Below are positions 1-13,900 of a stretch of DNA of 64,000 nt, piece after piece. How positions within the stretch are numbered: the first letter of the stretch is position 1; each line of letters opens with the position of its first letter. A program made the position numbers and the translations under genes. The notes under the pieces were generated by a model, which searched no databases, had not been told where the DNA came from, and worked only from the letters and a program-made list of their open reading frames with translations. The DNA is from Anisus vortex (taxonomy: Eukaryota > Mollusca > Gastropoda > Planorbidae), in contig OX421506.1 in assembly GCA_949126835.1 (NCBI GenBank), positions 29,494,441-29,558,440 on the forward strand, given 5' to 3'.

Positions 1-740
1 CACTAATGAACGTTACCCATGGAAAATTAATTAAAGTTTTTGATGTGAGACATCCAAGATAAATTGAAGCTTTGGATTTAACACATCATAGGACATGTAT
101 TTGAATGATTCCATGATTCCAATAATATATAGAATAAACGTTTATTCACATTTCATCGTAACTCTCAATTCACCCTTTCAAAACACGCAGCAGTCAAATA
201 ATTATCATCATTATTTGTCCTCTATGTCTAATTTGCCCATCATTTCACTTTTTCTATTCGGTAGTCAAAGTATTTAAAAATTATATTAACATCAACCGTC
301 AAAATTATGCCGTATCCTTATGTAGTTTTCTTGAGTAGTAGTTTAATATAAATGAAGTGGTACATTTGATTTATTGAAAAAAGTAATCTATTTTTAACGA
401 CTTTTAAAAATTTTAACACACATAAAATTACAACACACAAAACTTACAATTTAATAGGATCCCTGCAGTTACTTCCCATGAAGTAGTTTCTTGAAAATAA
501 AGAGGCATCAAATTAATTTAATCTTCAAAAAAAACATATTTTATGTTAACATAATCCAAGAATATACCTTTAATTAACTAACATATAGATATTTCAGTCA
601 TTATTTTTAACTGATAACCATAAAAAATAGTCAAATGAAATGAACATTAGATTGCTTCAAACCAAACAATAAGCTATCTCAAATCATTAAAGTATCTATT
701 AAACTTTTTAAAATAAAGCTCATCAGTGACACTTTTCTCT
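1..740. other. Intron or 3' gene DNA, no clear feature
   Basis: AT-rich sequence. I see no repeat family or convincing exon apart from the very short candidate at 448-462 (minus). Confidence 0.4.
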
Positions 741-760
741 ATAGAAAGCAATGAAGTTAC

Positions 761-823
761 CAATGAAATGTTGTATGCTCTGGAAAGTTTCTCTATTTGA
801 ATCTATCCATCGGTTACTATTGT
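761..823 (-). CDS. Exon after the A array (63 nt, different sequence)
   Basis: A strong acceptor (ttttttgcag) and donor GTAACT bracket an open 63-nt unit in phase 1-1. Residues read DNSNRWIDSNRETFQSIQ and then HFI, not a class A-D heptad unit. The same size and phase suggest it is the next exon, leaving the coil for a different C-terminal segment. A further 15-nt candidate (448-462, donor GTAAGT) is too short to assert. Confidence 0.45.
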
Positions 824-3800
824 CTGCAAAAAAACGATTCCAAAAACAATTAAATTTAAAGAGAAATAAATATAAAGTATTATTGTTTACATATTTAAAA
901 ATCTAAATTGAATAATCATGTTTTAAGCTTCATACTGACTGACTATAATAACATGGTCTCATGTGCACAGGGCATGTATAATACTGAACTACCATGTCGA
1001 GCATATAAAGCCAGATAAAACTGCAACCCTCCCACTCTACAAACACACAAATGAGACTGTAGCAGATCTCTTTCTTCACTGCTCAGCATTTCAACGCCAA
1101 CGTAGGTTTAATATGTTTATCTCCCGAAAACACCCAATCTTCGAAACACTCTTTAAACCAGTTGTGAAAAGTCTGCAGTTTCTTCACCATAACCTCAGGC
1201 CGCAAGGCAAATGCCCAGACGGATTGTAGTGGATATAGTGGATTGGCGAGATTGGGTGGCGGCTAGTGTGTTTTTTTTAGTTCAATGTATACTGTAGTGG
1301 ACTTTATGGCTAAGGAGTATCACCAATTGGATGAGATATTCAAGCGATAAAAATGTTATATAATGACAACATATGCGTTTTCTACTATGAGTTCTTTGTT
1401 ACAAGACACGTACAATTAAAATTTGGGATCCATACAAACTCAGAAACTTTATTATAGCTATTAAGTGGCTCAGCATTATTGTTATGGTTTTATCTTTTTT
1501 TTTTATCTACCGCAACTTTAAACCTTATAATCTCATTTTAAAGTCTCTGTCATTTTTTTAGATTTTACAAAAAATTCCTTAAAACATTAAACATCCACAT
1601 TTAGTATTTACATTACAAAAATTAAATGTCAGTATTTTCTTACTTGTTATGGCTTCTATTTATAAATATGAAAGACAGTAATACAAACAAATAGGAAGAG
1701 AGAGAGTACAAGTACTTATAAATAAATAAATTGTAAATTACCTTGCTCTTTCTTTAATCTCATAATCTCATTGTCTAGGATCTCAGTCTGTACTCGTGTA
1801 GATTCTATTTTAAAAAAATGAAAAATGTCATTAAAACATTAAACATCCACATTTAATATTTTTCTGTACATATATATTTAAGTTTCTGTACTTGCTTTGG
1901 CTGCTATTTACGACGATGAGAGAAAGTAATGAAAGCAAATAGGGTGAGAGTTCAAGTAATTATAAATAAATAAATTGTAAATTACCTAGCTCTTTCTTTA
2001 ATCTCATAATCTCATTGTCGAGGCTCTCAAACTGTACTTGTTTAAATTCTATTTTTTAAATGAAAAATGTCATGAAAACATTAAACATTCACATTTAGTA
2101 GCCTATACTTACTTTACATAAATGTCAGTATTTTTCTACATGTTGTGGCTTTTATTTATAAATGTGAGAGACAGAAATAAAAACAAGGTGAAAACAATAA
2201 AACCTAAAATGACAATGAAACTCAAGCTAACATCCTCAACACACATTTTGCATCACCATTTTCAGCTCCAGATGACAAAGCAATCCCCATAAATTTAAAC
2301 AACATAGAAGAGTTAGGGAATATAAAATTTAGAAGAAAGAAGTCATTAACAAACTATTAACAAACTTACAAGTAAACAAACCTTCTGGTCCAGATGAAAT
2401 ACCTGCAAGACTTCTTAAAGAAATAATGAATTATCTCCAATCTTTAAAATACTTTTTTCAGGCCTCTCTAAGCCAGCGCAATGTGGCAAAGATTGGAAAT
2501 CAGCCAATCTAACCCCTCTTTAAAAAAAAAGATGATATTGACCCCGGAAATTACAAATATGTTTCCCTAACAAGACAACATGTAAAATACTTGTGCATAT
2601 AATATATTGTAGTATAGTAAATCATGTAAACAAACTTAATGCACTGCGCCCACACCAACATGGCTTCAGGAAAAACAGATCATGCGAAACTCAATTAATA
2701 GGTTTAATAGATGACTTGTCTAAGGGATTAGATAATAACAACCAAAAATACTATATATTACTAGATTTTTTCGAAAGCATTCGATAAAGTTCACCATTAT
2801 AGGTTACACAAAAATTTTTGGGCCATCTATGATACCTTACATCAGTGGATTTAAAACTTCCTTATAGGTAGATAAACAGTGGCTCAAAATCATCACCAAT
2901 ATCTTTAAACTCAGGAATTCCACAACAAACTGTTCTAGGACCATTACTATTTCTAATAGTAATGACTTACCCAATTCCATCAACACAGGAGCAAAAGTAA
3001 AATTATTTGCCGATGAATGTATAATTTATAGTATAATAAAGACAGAAAAAGATAGTGAACTTCTTACAGAAAGGCCGAGATGAACAATAGAAATGGGAAT
3101 CTAACTGGAGTATGTCTCTTCACAGAGAAAAATGCCAACTGCTATAACTATCCAAGAAAAACAAAAAAAAAATAATTACAAACTACTTCATTCATGGCAA
3201 AGAGCTAACCCAAACTAACAATGCAAAGTATTTAGGTGAATAATAATAATTATCTTGAAATCCTCATATTAATGAAGTAATTAAAAAATCGAATTAAACA
3301 TTAGGCGTCATTAAAAAGAAACTTTTACAAATTTAATAAGAATATAAAACTAAAATGCTATCTCACATTAGTTTGGCCTAAATTAGAATATGCATCATCT
3401 ATATGGGACCCATCAACTAAAGAAAACATTAAGATATAAGAAGAAATTCTGAAAAGAGCTGCAAGTTGCATTACTAATGAATATTCACTGATAAGAGTAA
3501 CACATAAATTTCAATCATTAAACAATGAAAGAGTAGTGGACAGAAGGACAAAGAGTAAAGTGTCAAGTAGTGTAGTAATAACACTTAATGCATTTAACTA
3601 TAATTTAGAAAATAGAACCCAATAGCAACCTGTTGCCATGCTCAAATAAACATATGAAATAAAAACTTTCCTAGTCCCTTAAGCGAGAACAAATGTATAT
3701 AAGTAGGACCTTCTATTTCCGATTGGCATTAAGGCATGGAATGGGTTGCCTGGACATACCAGGAAAACCTGAAATTTACAATGTTTTAAAACATAAATAA

Positions 3801-4949
3801 AAAAAAGAATAGACTCGGACCACGGATGAGCGTAGGGAGCAATAATCTTTTTATGGAAGTAGCGACTGTAAAATATAAGATAAGATAACAAATAGGAAGA
3901 AAAAGTACAAGCACTTATAAATAAATAAATTGTAAATTACCTAGCTCTTGGTTAAATCGCATAATCTCACTGTCTAGAATCTCAGTCTGTCCTTGTTTAG
4001 ATTCTATTTTTTTTAATGAAAAATGTCATTAAAAAATGAAACATCCAAATTTGTATTTGCTGTACATAAATGTCTGTATTTCAATATTTTTTGTGGCTTC
4101 TATTTATAAATACGAAAGAAAGTTATAAAAACAAATTGGAAGAGAGAGTTCAAGTAATTATAAATAAATAAATTGTAAATTACCAAGCTCTTGCTTTAAT
4201 CTCTTAATCTCATTCTCCAGGCTCTCAGTCTGTAATTGTTTAAATTCTTTTTTGAAAATGAAAAATGTCATTAAAACATTAAAATTCCAAATTTATAATG
4301 TACTGTTCATATATGTCAGTATTTTGTGCATGTTGTGGCTTTTATTTATCAATATGAGAGACAGTAATAAATAGGAAAAGAGACTTCAAGCACTTATAAA
4401 TAACAAAACAATTTAATTACCAAGATCTGGCTTTAATCTCTTAATCTTATTCTGTAGTCCCTCAGTCTGTGCTTTTTTAGACTATTTTTTTATTTTAAAA
4501 AAACATCATTAAAACATAAAAAATCCACATTTAGTATTTACTGAACATAATTATCTGTATTTCTGTACTCTGTGTGGCTTCTATTTATAAATATGAGAGA
4601 CAGTAATAAAAACAAATACCAAGAGAGACTTCAATTACTTATAAATAAATAAATTATAAATTACCTAGTTCTTGCTTTAATCTCTTAATCTCTTTATTAA
4701 GGCTTTCAGTCTGTTCTTGTTTAGATTCTATTTTATTAAATACAAAAATGTCATTACAACATGAAACAGCCACATTTAGTATTTACTATACATACATGTC
4801 TGTTTTTTTGTAATTGCTTTTGTTGCCATTTATAAACATGAGGAACAGTACTAAAAGCAAATAAGAAGAGAGACTTTAAGCACTAATCATATCATATCAT
4901 ATCATATATCATATATATATATAAATCTCAAAAGGAATATGTATGTATG

Positions 4950-4980
<31 letters not shown>

Positions 4981-7900
4981 GTATGTACATACCGCATAAT
5001 CTTTTTAAATACTGGACATAAAAACGTGAAATTTGCTACAAATATTCTTTGCGTTACGGCGGTGAACACTGTCAAGGTTTTAAAAAAATTAAAATGACCG
5101 CAGTGGTCAGTTTGGTCAAAAAACGCGAAAAAAACACAACTTTTGATTCACATTGTCTTTGCCAGTACAACTTTTTATAGTTTTTCGTCACAAAGTTAGA
5201 AAAAAAAGGATGCGCTGAGATTATTTTTATGACGTCATCAATCTTTGCGCATGGATTTTATAGCAATGAAGGGACATTTTTCATTCATGTTTAAATTGAC
5301 GTCATCAAACTATGTGCATGGATTTTTTATCTCAACTCAATGACGGAAACAAATTTTCTTCATGTTTAAATTGTCTACGTGCCGTAAACAACATAAATTC
5401 TTTACACTACCAATACTGTAGTTGATTTTCTTAATCTATCACTACTTTGATACTTTACACTATGAATACATGACTTAAAGCTAATTAATAATTTAAAACT
5501 TTACAAACATAGGACAAAGCAAATAGATTTAGCATTTTTTTTCTGTTTTCGGAAGTAATACCGACGCATTACTAAGCTTATTTAAACGCAGTGGTCCTGG
5601 TTACACTCTATATTTAAGCTTATAATTATATGGCGTCATCAAATTTTGCGTATTTATGCGTTTAAGAAGGGAACAAAATTTTGTTTTAATTTGCGTCGTA
5701 ATTTGTAGAATGCAATATTTAAATGGTTTAAGTAAAAAAATTAAGTTACCGGAAAATACTTTATCCCCGCTTAAGACAATTGCTTATAACTCCATGGGTT
5801 ATTTTATCCAGTTCCGAGAACTGGGCACCTTTAGGCTTATCGCCTTGGTAACGGCCATTGTTTTAATTACCGGGCAATGTTTAAATTACCGGGCAATGTT
5901 TATAATACCAGGCAATGTTTAAATTACCGGGCAATGTTTAAATTACCGGGCAATGTTTATAATACCGGACAATGTTTAAATTACCGGGCAATGTTTAAAT
6001 TACCGGGCAATGTTTATAATACCGGGCAATGTTTATAATACCGGGCAATGTTTAAATTACCGGGCAATGTTTAAATTACCGGGCAATGTTTATAATACCG
6101 GGCAATGTTTATAATACCGGGCAATGTTTAAATTACCGGGCAATGTTTAAATTACCGGGCAATGTTTATAATACCGGGCAATGTTTATAATACCGGGCAA
6201 TGTTTAAATTACCGGGCAATGTTTATAATACCGGGCAATGTTTATAATACCGGGCAATGTTAAAATTGCCGGAACTAAATTTTTAAAGTTTTTATTCGTG
6301 TCGTATACGTTTTATAAACATTATTTCATAAGGGTTTCATTTGTTATTGTTTTACATGTTGAATAGAAAAATTAATTCTAAGTTTGCTTCCAAAGCAACA
6401 ATAAATAAATAAATAGCAAAAAAACAAAAACAACACAACATAGGTCTGCGACTTAATGTTTGTCGTAAAAAAAATATATCAAACAATCATTAAAAAAAAA
6501 AAAGTAGTGTCGAATGTTCTTAATCAATGAATAGAACAAAATATATTCATGTTTTAATTTGCGTCGTAATTTATAGCGGGCAATTTTGTAATTGTTATAA
6601 TGGGTGATGAGTAATGATTTTAACGGGTAATTCATGTTGTAGCGGGCAAATAAAAAATTACCTCACGTTTAAATTCGTGTCGTAGGTCATGCGGGCAATC
6701 TCATTATAACTGCCTGAGTAGTTAGAGTGTATGTAAACATAACTTTTAGCCGGTTCGGAGGATCGGGCACATAACGGCTTGTATATATATAAATCTCAAA
6801 AGGAATATGTATGTATGTATGTGGCTGGCTGGCTGGCTGGCTGGCTGGGTATGTACATACCGCATAATCTTTTTAAATACTGGACATAAAAACGTGAAAT
6901 TTGCTACAAAAATTCTTTGCGTTACGGCGGTGAACACTGTCAAGGTTTTAAAAAAAATAAAATGACCGCAGTGGTCAGTTTGGTCAAAAAACGCGAATAA
7001 AACGACATATTTTGGGTTCATGTTAAAATTGCCGTTCCAACTTTTTATAGTTTTTCGATCGATCGCGCTAAAAAAATTAAAAAAAGGATGGCGTTGAGAT
7101 TTTTTCAGGATGACGTCATCAAAGTTTGCGCAGAGATAGCTAGCCGGCTTTTCGTTATGACGTCATCAAATTTTGCGTATTCATTTAAAATTAACTTTGC
7201 TTCAATGTTTGCTGATGTATTTTATGAATGAATAGAACAAAATATATTCACGTTTTAATTCGTGTCGTATACGAAATATAAACTTTTGTAGTTGTTGCGT
7301 GCATTCTCATTATAACTGCTTGAGTAGTAAGAGTGTATGTAAACATAACTTTTAGCTTTTTCAATTCGTTTGAAGCGGGCGTATACGCATTAAAATCTTT
7401 CTAGCGGGAAATATTTCACGTTTCAATTCTTTTCTAGAGGGCAATATTTCACGTTTCAATTCGTTTCTAGCGGGCAATATTTCACGTTGCAGTTCGTTTC
7501 GGTTGTAGCGGGCGTACAAAATGTCATTCACATTTTAATTTGTGACGTATACATCGATAAACTTTTTAACGGGTGGGGTTTTATTAATTGCCGTATATAT
7601 TAACTGTGAAGCGGGAAATCTCATTATAACTTTAGGCTTATCGCCTTGGTAACAACCATTGTTTAAATTACCGGGCAAGGTTTAAATTACCGGGTAATGT
7701 TTATAATACCGGGCAATGTTTAAATTACCGGGCAATGTTTAAATTACCGGACAATGTCTAAATTACCGGGCAATGTTTATATTACCGGGCAATGTTTAAT
7801 TTGCCGGGCAATGTTCAAATTGCCGGAACTAACTTTTTAAAGTTTTAATTCGTGTCGTATACGTTTTATAAACATTATTTCATATGGGTTTCATTTGTTA

Positions 7901-10900
7901 TTGTTTTACATGTTCAATAGAAAATTTAATTCTAAGTTTGCTTCCAAAGCAACAATAATAAATAAATAGCAAATAACAAAAACAAAACAACATAGGTCTG
8001 CGACTTAATGTTTGTCGTGTCGTAAAAAAACATATCAAACAATCATTTTCTTTTTTAATAAAAATACTGTCGAATGTTCTTTATCAATGAATAGAACAAA
8101 ATATATTTACGTTTTAATTTGCGTCGTAATTTATAACGGGCAATTTTTTAATTGTTATAATGGGTAATGGGTAATGATTTTAACGGGTAATTTTATGTTG
8201 TAGCGGGCAAATTAGACATTACCTCACGTTTAAATTCATGTCGTAGGTCATGCGGGCAGTCTCATTATAACTGCTTGAGTAGTTAGAGTGTATGTAAACA
8301 TAGCTTTTAGCCGGTTCGGAGGACCGGGCACATAACGGCTTGTAAATAAATAAATTATAAATTACCTAGCTCTTGCTTTAATCTCATAATCTCATTCTCC
8401 AGGCTCTCAGTCTGTACTTGTTTAAATTCTTTTTTGAAAATAAAAAAGCTCATTAAAACATTGAAATTCCACATTTTGAATGTACTGTACATATATGTCA
8501 GTATTTTGTACATGTTGTGGCTTTTATTTATAAATATGAGATACAGTAATAAAAATAAATGGGAAGAGAGACATATAAATTTTAAAAAAATGTAAATTAC
8601 CTTGCTCTTGGTTTAATCTCATAATCTCATGGTCTAGGATATCAGTTTTTGCTTGATTAGATTCTATTTTATTAAATAAAAAATGTCATTAAAACATGAA
8701 ACATCCAAATTTTGTATTAGTGTACATATACATGTCTTTATTTCCAAACTTATTGTGGCTTCTTTTATAAATATGAGAGATGGGAAGAAAACAAAAGGAA
8801 GAGAAAGAGAGAGAGAGAGAGAGTTCAAGCACATATAAATATATAAAATTACCGTTAGTTACAGTGGCGTAGCTTGGGATTTGGGGGCCCGGGGGGCTTG
8901 GCCTCTTTGGGGGCCCCTGCATTTTGACATTCAATATTATGACATGAGATAATGTACTTAATAAAAATATTAGTATGAATTCAAATTTCTACATTATATC
9001 AGTAAAATTGACAAAAAATAATCATTAAGACTCTTTTAATTAACAATACCGTTGTTTATTTGCGAGATAATGCACAAGTGACAAATCTCAATTCATATCG
9101 ACTCACGTTGTGCTTTCTATGCAGCAAAGATATATATAACATCATCTAGATTCTAGATCATAGGTTCTCAACCTTTTTCGGCTCACCGCCCCCTTTTTAA
9201 ACAAAAATTCCGCTCACCGCTCCCCCCCCCCCACCCCCGAACTTTCTTTTATCGCCCAGTTGGGCTTTTTCAGAAGTACATCGAAGCACTCAAAGTGGAG
9301 TTTTCTAATCAATGGCAAGTCTTTCAAATTGATGGACACATTTTTTCATACCACATCAAACCTAACTGGTTTGATCTTACTACAACCTTCTTAGATGTAG
9401 ATCTTTTTTTTTTTAAGTGGAGGAATATTGGCAATTTTAAAATGGAGCAAGTTGAATTTTAAATATTTAAAAAAGGCATCCATATTTGCCCATATGCGGA
9501 AAAAAATCTGTAAGGAGTAAGGAAGCTGCTTAGGAAAGTCATCTGCTATTCTCAACTGCTTGGCATTTGCTCATTTACTTTCAGCTTTTGGTTCAAATTA
9601 CACATGTAAACAGATTTTATCGCACATCAAAGCTGTTTTAAGCATACAAAGAGGTCACCTACAATTGACCAATCATTAATTGATACAGACTAATTATATT
9701 TAAACGAGTTTTAATGCTCATCTTCTTTAATTAAACATAAATAAAATTAACTCTAAAACAAATTTATTTGTATAATTAATTTAGAAATATAAGAGACTTA
9801 TTTAATGGTTCTATATTAAGTAATTTGTGTAATTATTAATGTTTAAAATATAAACTCCTTAAATCGACAAACAATTAAAGCAGTTAATGTTTATTTACAG
9901 CTGTTTATTTTAAATCTTTTAAATATTCTAATAATTAAATCTTGTTATGAATACCATAATGTTAAATGTATATAAAGAAATAATAATAATCAGTAATATT
10001 TGTTACATTACAAAACAAAACTTGTTCGGCATCACTATTGAATCAAATGTGGAAACATTTTTTTAATATAAAGGGAGATAATTAGCCCGTTTCATTTGAG
10101 CTAATATTTCTAATGTTTTTTCTTTTATAAAAAAATTAATGGCTTACAATTTATAACGTTGAAATGATCAAACTGTAAAAAATATTAGAAAATTATATAA
10201 ATATTATAGGACTAAATAATTTATATGTATATTTTTAAGCATTACAATAGCTACCCAGTTTTTATGATAACTATGTATTTATACCGATTAACGATAGCAT
10301 AATTATGTTATTGCCCCAGACAATCTCCAACGGTCCAGCTTTCAAGTGCCAAAGATGCGACAGAGCCTGTCTCTCAAGGATAGGTCTCCACAGACACAGT
10401 CAATTTTGCAGGGCTGGCCAAATCACAGTAGCGCAAATCTAATTGTCTTTCGAGACTATGGAGCCAATGATGATGATGAATCATGTTATATAATTTTAGG
10501 TTTAAAACATATTAAGGACGGTAAAACTGATATCAAAATATCATTAACATTAGCAGATGTTAGGGCGACAGTGATCGGTCAGCAAGGTTGACAGTCCAGT
10601 GAACCAACCACAGGACCAGCCGGCTGCACACCACAAGCTTATTTACCAAATACTGACCCCTACTTCATCGAAAAGTCATTGCGATTCCTATAAAATTTTT
10701 CATTGGAAAATCGATTGCAAGGATGGGAAAATTGATTGCAAGGATGGGAAAATTGATTGCAAGGGTGGGAAAATTGACTGCAAGGATGGGAAAATTGATT
10801 GCAAGGGTGGGAAAATTGATCGAAAAACCCAATATACGAACTATTAGCCTTCTATTTATGTCTATGGACAGATGGATTATAGCATGGACATAAAATAGAA

Positions 10901-13900
10901 GATACCCAGGGCCGTGTTAATGATTGTGGGGGCCCTGTTCCCAAATGTATGTGGGGCCCCTCCTGGCCTCGTCTCTGCTTTCCACATACCTTAGAAGAGA
11001 AGTGCCGTTAATTCATGCTACATTGTGTAAAATCATAAATAAATTGTATGTCTCGCTCAGCTTGGTTGGACTGGAGTGCTTAAAATTGTGGGGGAATAAA
11101 TGCATTTTATTTGAAATTTTCAACGAAAGAATGGGGATGTCACTAAAAAAAATATTTATGGGATGTGTGGGGGACCCTTTTATGTGGGGGCCCCTGTTCC
11201 AATGGAACATGTGGAACATGACTAAATACGTCACTGAAGATACCGATAAAATGCCGTCAAGATAACGTGTTTTACAAAAACCGGAGTTATATATGTATTG
11301 ACAGTTTTTAGTAAACTTTTTACCAGTTTTTACATGCGTGTTGGTATACGTAATTTTGAAATCCTTAATATGTGTGGAATACATGCAACAGGGTCACTAA
11401 CTTATATAACAACGTGAATAGCAATATTACATGGCAGCGGCGTAATATTTAATATTTAATGTAAAAAAATAAATAATTCGGACACTCCTTTGGGGGCCCC
11501 CCTCAAAGTGGGGGCCCGGGGGGGATTTTCAAATTCGCCCCCCCTCCCCCCACCCTAGCTACGCCACTGGTTAGTTAATTTATAAATATGTTTATATACG
11601 TGTGTGTGTGTGTGTTTATATATTTCTTCTCTATAGCCTCCTAGGTCGTTTAACGCATCAGGACAAAAGTTAAATACATAAATTGGAAACGTTTTGGTGC
11701 TTATGAAAGAAAACATGTAATAATGATAAACTATGCCCAAAATGCTAACATATTTCATTTATATATAAAAAAAAGAATCCTGTTTCGCAGAAATTCACCT
11801 TCGGTGGTAAAAACTAGAACTAATCAAGCTAGGTAAGCGAGTGACGATACCGAGTAAATTGTAATCCTATAGTTTGATTATCAATTTTACACTATTATCA
11901 CCAGCACTTCAAGGGTCACCAAATAAAATTACTGACATTTCTACAGTCATGATCTTCGTTATTTCGAGTATTTAATATACTGGTAATAAAACTTTTTACA
12001 AAAAAAAGCTTATAGTAGGGATACTAAATATACAATAAGATGGAATATATTTTAAAAAATAAAAAAATAAAACAAGTTGCAGTTGTAGTCATTCTCCGTT
12101 ATTTTGAAGGGCTTTAAGACTAGTAAATATATAAATTGTAAATTACCAAGCTCTTGCTTTAATCTCACGATCTCTCTCTTTACACTCTTAATATGTCTTT
12201 GTTTAGATTCTATTTGTAACAAGAAATTGTTATTAAAACATGAAACATTCACATTTAGAATTTACTGAACATAAATTATGTATGTATTTCTGTACTTGTT
12301 GTGGCTTCTCTCTTTGAACTCTATTTATAAATATGAGAGACATACTGCATGTGTCCCCCCTAGCTGAGTGGTTAGCTTATGTGACTGTCAAGCGGACAAC
12401 CTGGGTTCCATTCCCCACTTATATTTTTATTTAAGCTCTTTTAAATTTCCATTAATATTTTTTTTTTTTAGATTTCAAAGAATTTTAGGACTTAAAAACA
12501 ATTTCTGTATTTGCTGTGTCTGCTATTTATAAACTTAAGAGACAGTACAAAAAGCAAATAAGAGAAAGAGTTCAAGTATTTATAAATAAATTGTAAATTA
12601 CCAAGCTCTTGCTTTAATCTCTTAATCTCATTATCCATGCTCTCAGTCTGTACTTGTTTAAATTCTTTTTTGAAAATGAAAAATGTCATTAAAACATTAA
12701 AATTCCACATTTAGAATGTCATATACATAATATATTTCAGTATTTTGTACATGTTGTGGCTTTTATTTATAAATATGAGATACAGTAATAAAAATAAATG
12801 GGAAGTGAGACTTCAAGCACTTATAAATATAAAAAAAATGTAAATTACCTTGCTCTTGGGGTTTTCTTTGATAAGATTCTAATTTTTTAAATGAAAAATG
12901 TAATTAAAACCTTGAAACAACCAAATTTAGTATTTAATTTACATATAAATAACTGTAGGCTTTTTTTCGAACAAAAAGGAAGAGAGAGTGTAAGCACTTA
13001 TCAATATATATAATTACCGTTAGTTCATTTATAAATATATATTATATAGATGGTAAACTTCGTTTACAAAGAAAGGGAGTATAATAAAAACTTGGTTTTT
13101 ATGGGATAGTTTTTTTTTACAATATTTATTTTATATAACTTTTTAAAATCTTTTCCGTAAAAAAAATATTATATTTTTAAAATTAACATAACTTTCTGTT
13201 CATTAAAGATTACACATTTATAATCAATAGCTATAGCCTATATAATCGTACCAGGGTGATGCCGGCCAATTGAGCTTGTTAAAAAAATTGTACATTACCT
13301 AGCCCTAATTTTAATCTTTTAATCTCATTCTGTAGTCCCTCAGTCTGTACTTTTTTAGACTCTATTTTTTTTTATTAAAAAAAAAATCATTAAAACATGA
13401 AACATACACATTTAGTATTTACTGTACATAGTTATATTATGTATTTCTTTACTTGTTATGGCTTCTATTTATAAATATGAGAGTTTGTAGTAAAACAAAA
13501 TAGGAAGAGATTTCAATCACTTATAAATAAATAAATTAAAAATTACCTAGTTCTTGCTTTAATCTCATAATCTCATTATTTAGGCTCTCAGTCTGTCCTT
13601 GTTTAGATTCTATTTGTTTTAAATATATAAAAAAAATTCATTTAAACATGAAACATCTACATTTAGTATTTACTGTACATATCTTCCTTTATTTATGTAC
13701 CTGTTGTAGCTTCTGTTTATAAATATGAGAGACAGTAATACAAACTAATAGTGAGATAGTTCAAGTACTTTTCTATATATATATATATATTAAGTACAAT
13801 GTATGTGGGGATTCCAATCCCGATTGGTTAATTTAAAGACACGTGACAATATTTTTATATTTTACTTGACACGTTATAAATTGCAGAACGGTGCTTCACC

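Larger units (their letters stand above)
8862..11569. mobile_element. hAT-like DNA transposon, 2.7 kb, with 8-bp target duplication
   Basis: The left end is CAGTGGCGTAGC and the right end is its inverted copy. Direct 8-bp repeats gttagtta flank both ends (8,854-8,861 and 11,570-11,577), the length typical of hAT elements. The subterminal DNA is rich in gggggcccc. No transposase frame is visible; the inside holds a LINE tail (about 10,310-10,600), a hAT-type end-like stretch at about 9,161 (aggttctcaaccttttt) and a 21-bp tandem repeat. It is non-autonomous or gutted. Confidence 0.7.

Noticed and set aside
5656..5922. 88-codon plus-strand frame before the satellite
   Set aside because: It runs into the satellite and has no recognisable features.
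5865..6265. CRISPR-like array of 20-bp repeats
   Set aside because: The units are contiguous with no unique spacers, and the window is eukaryotic. It is a satellite.
10924..11384. Overlapping frames on both strands in the hAT-like element
   Set aside because: No domain is recognisable and both extend over gggggcccc-rich transposon DNA; likely chance.
12052..12710. Minus-strand frames of 66 and 72 codons as small genes
   Set aside because: Only the 63-nt exon inside each is conserved; the rest is intron read-through.
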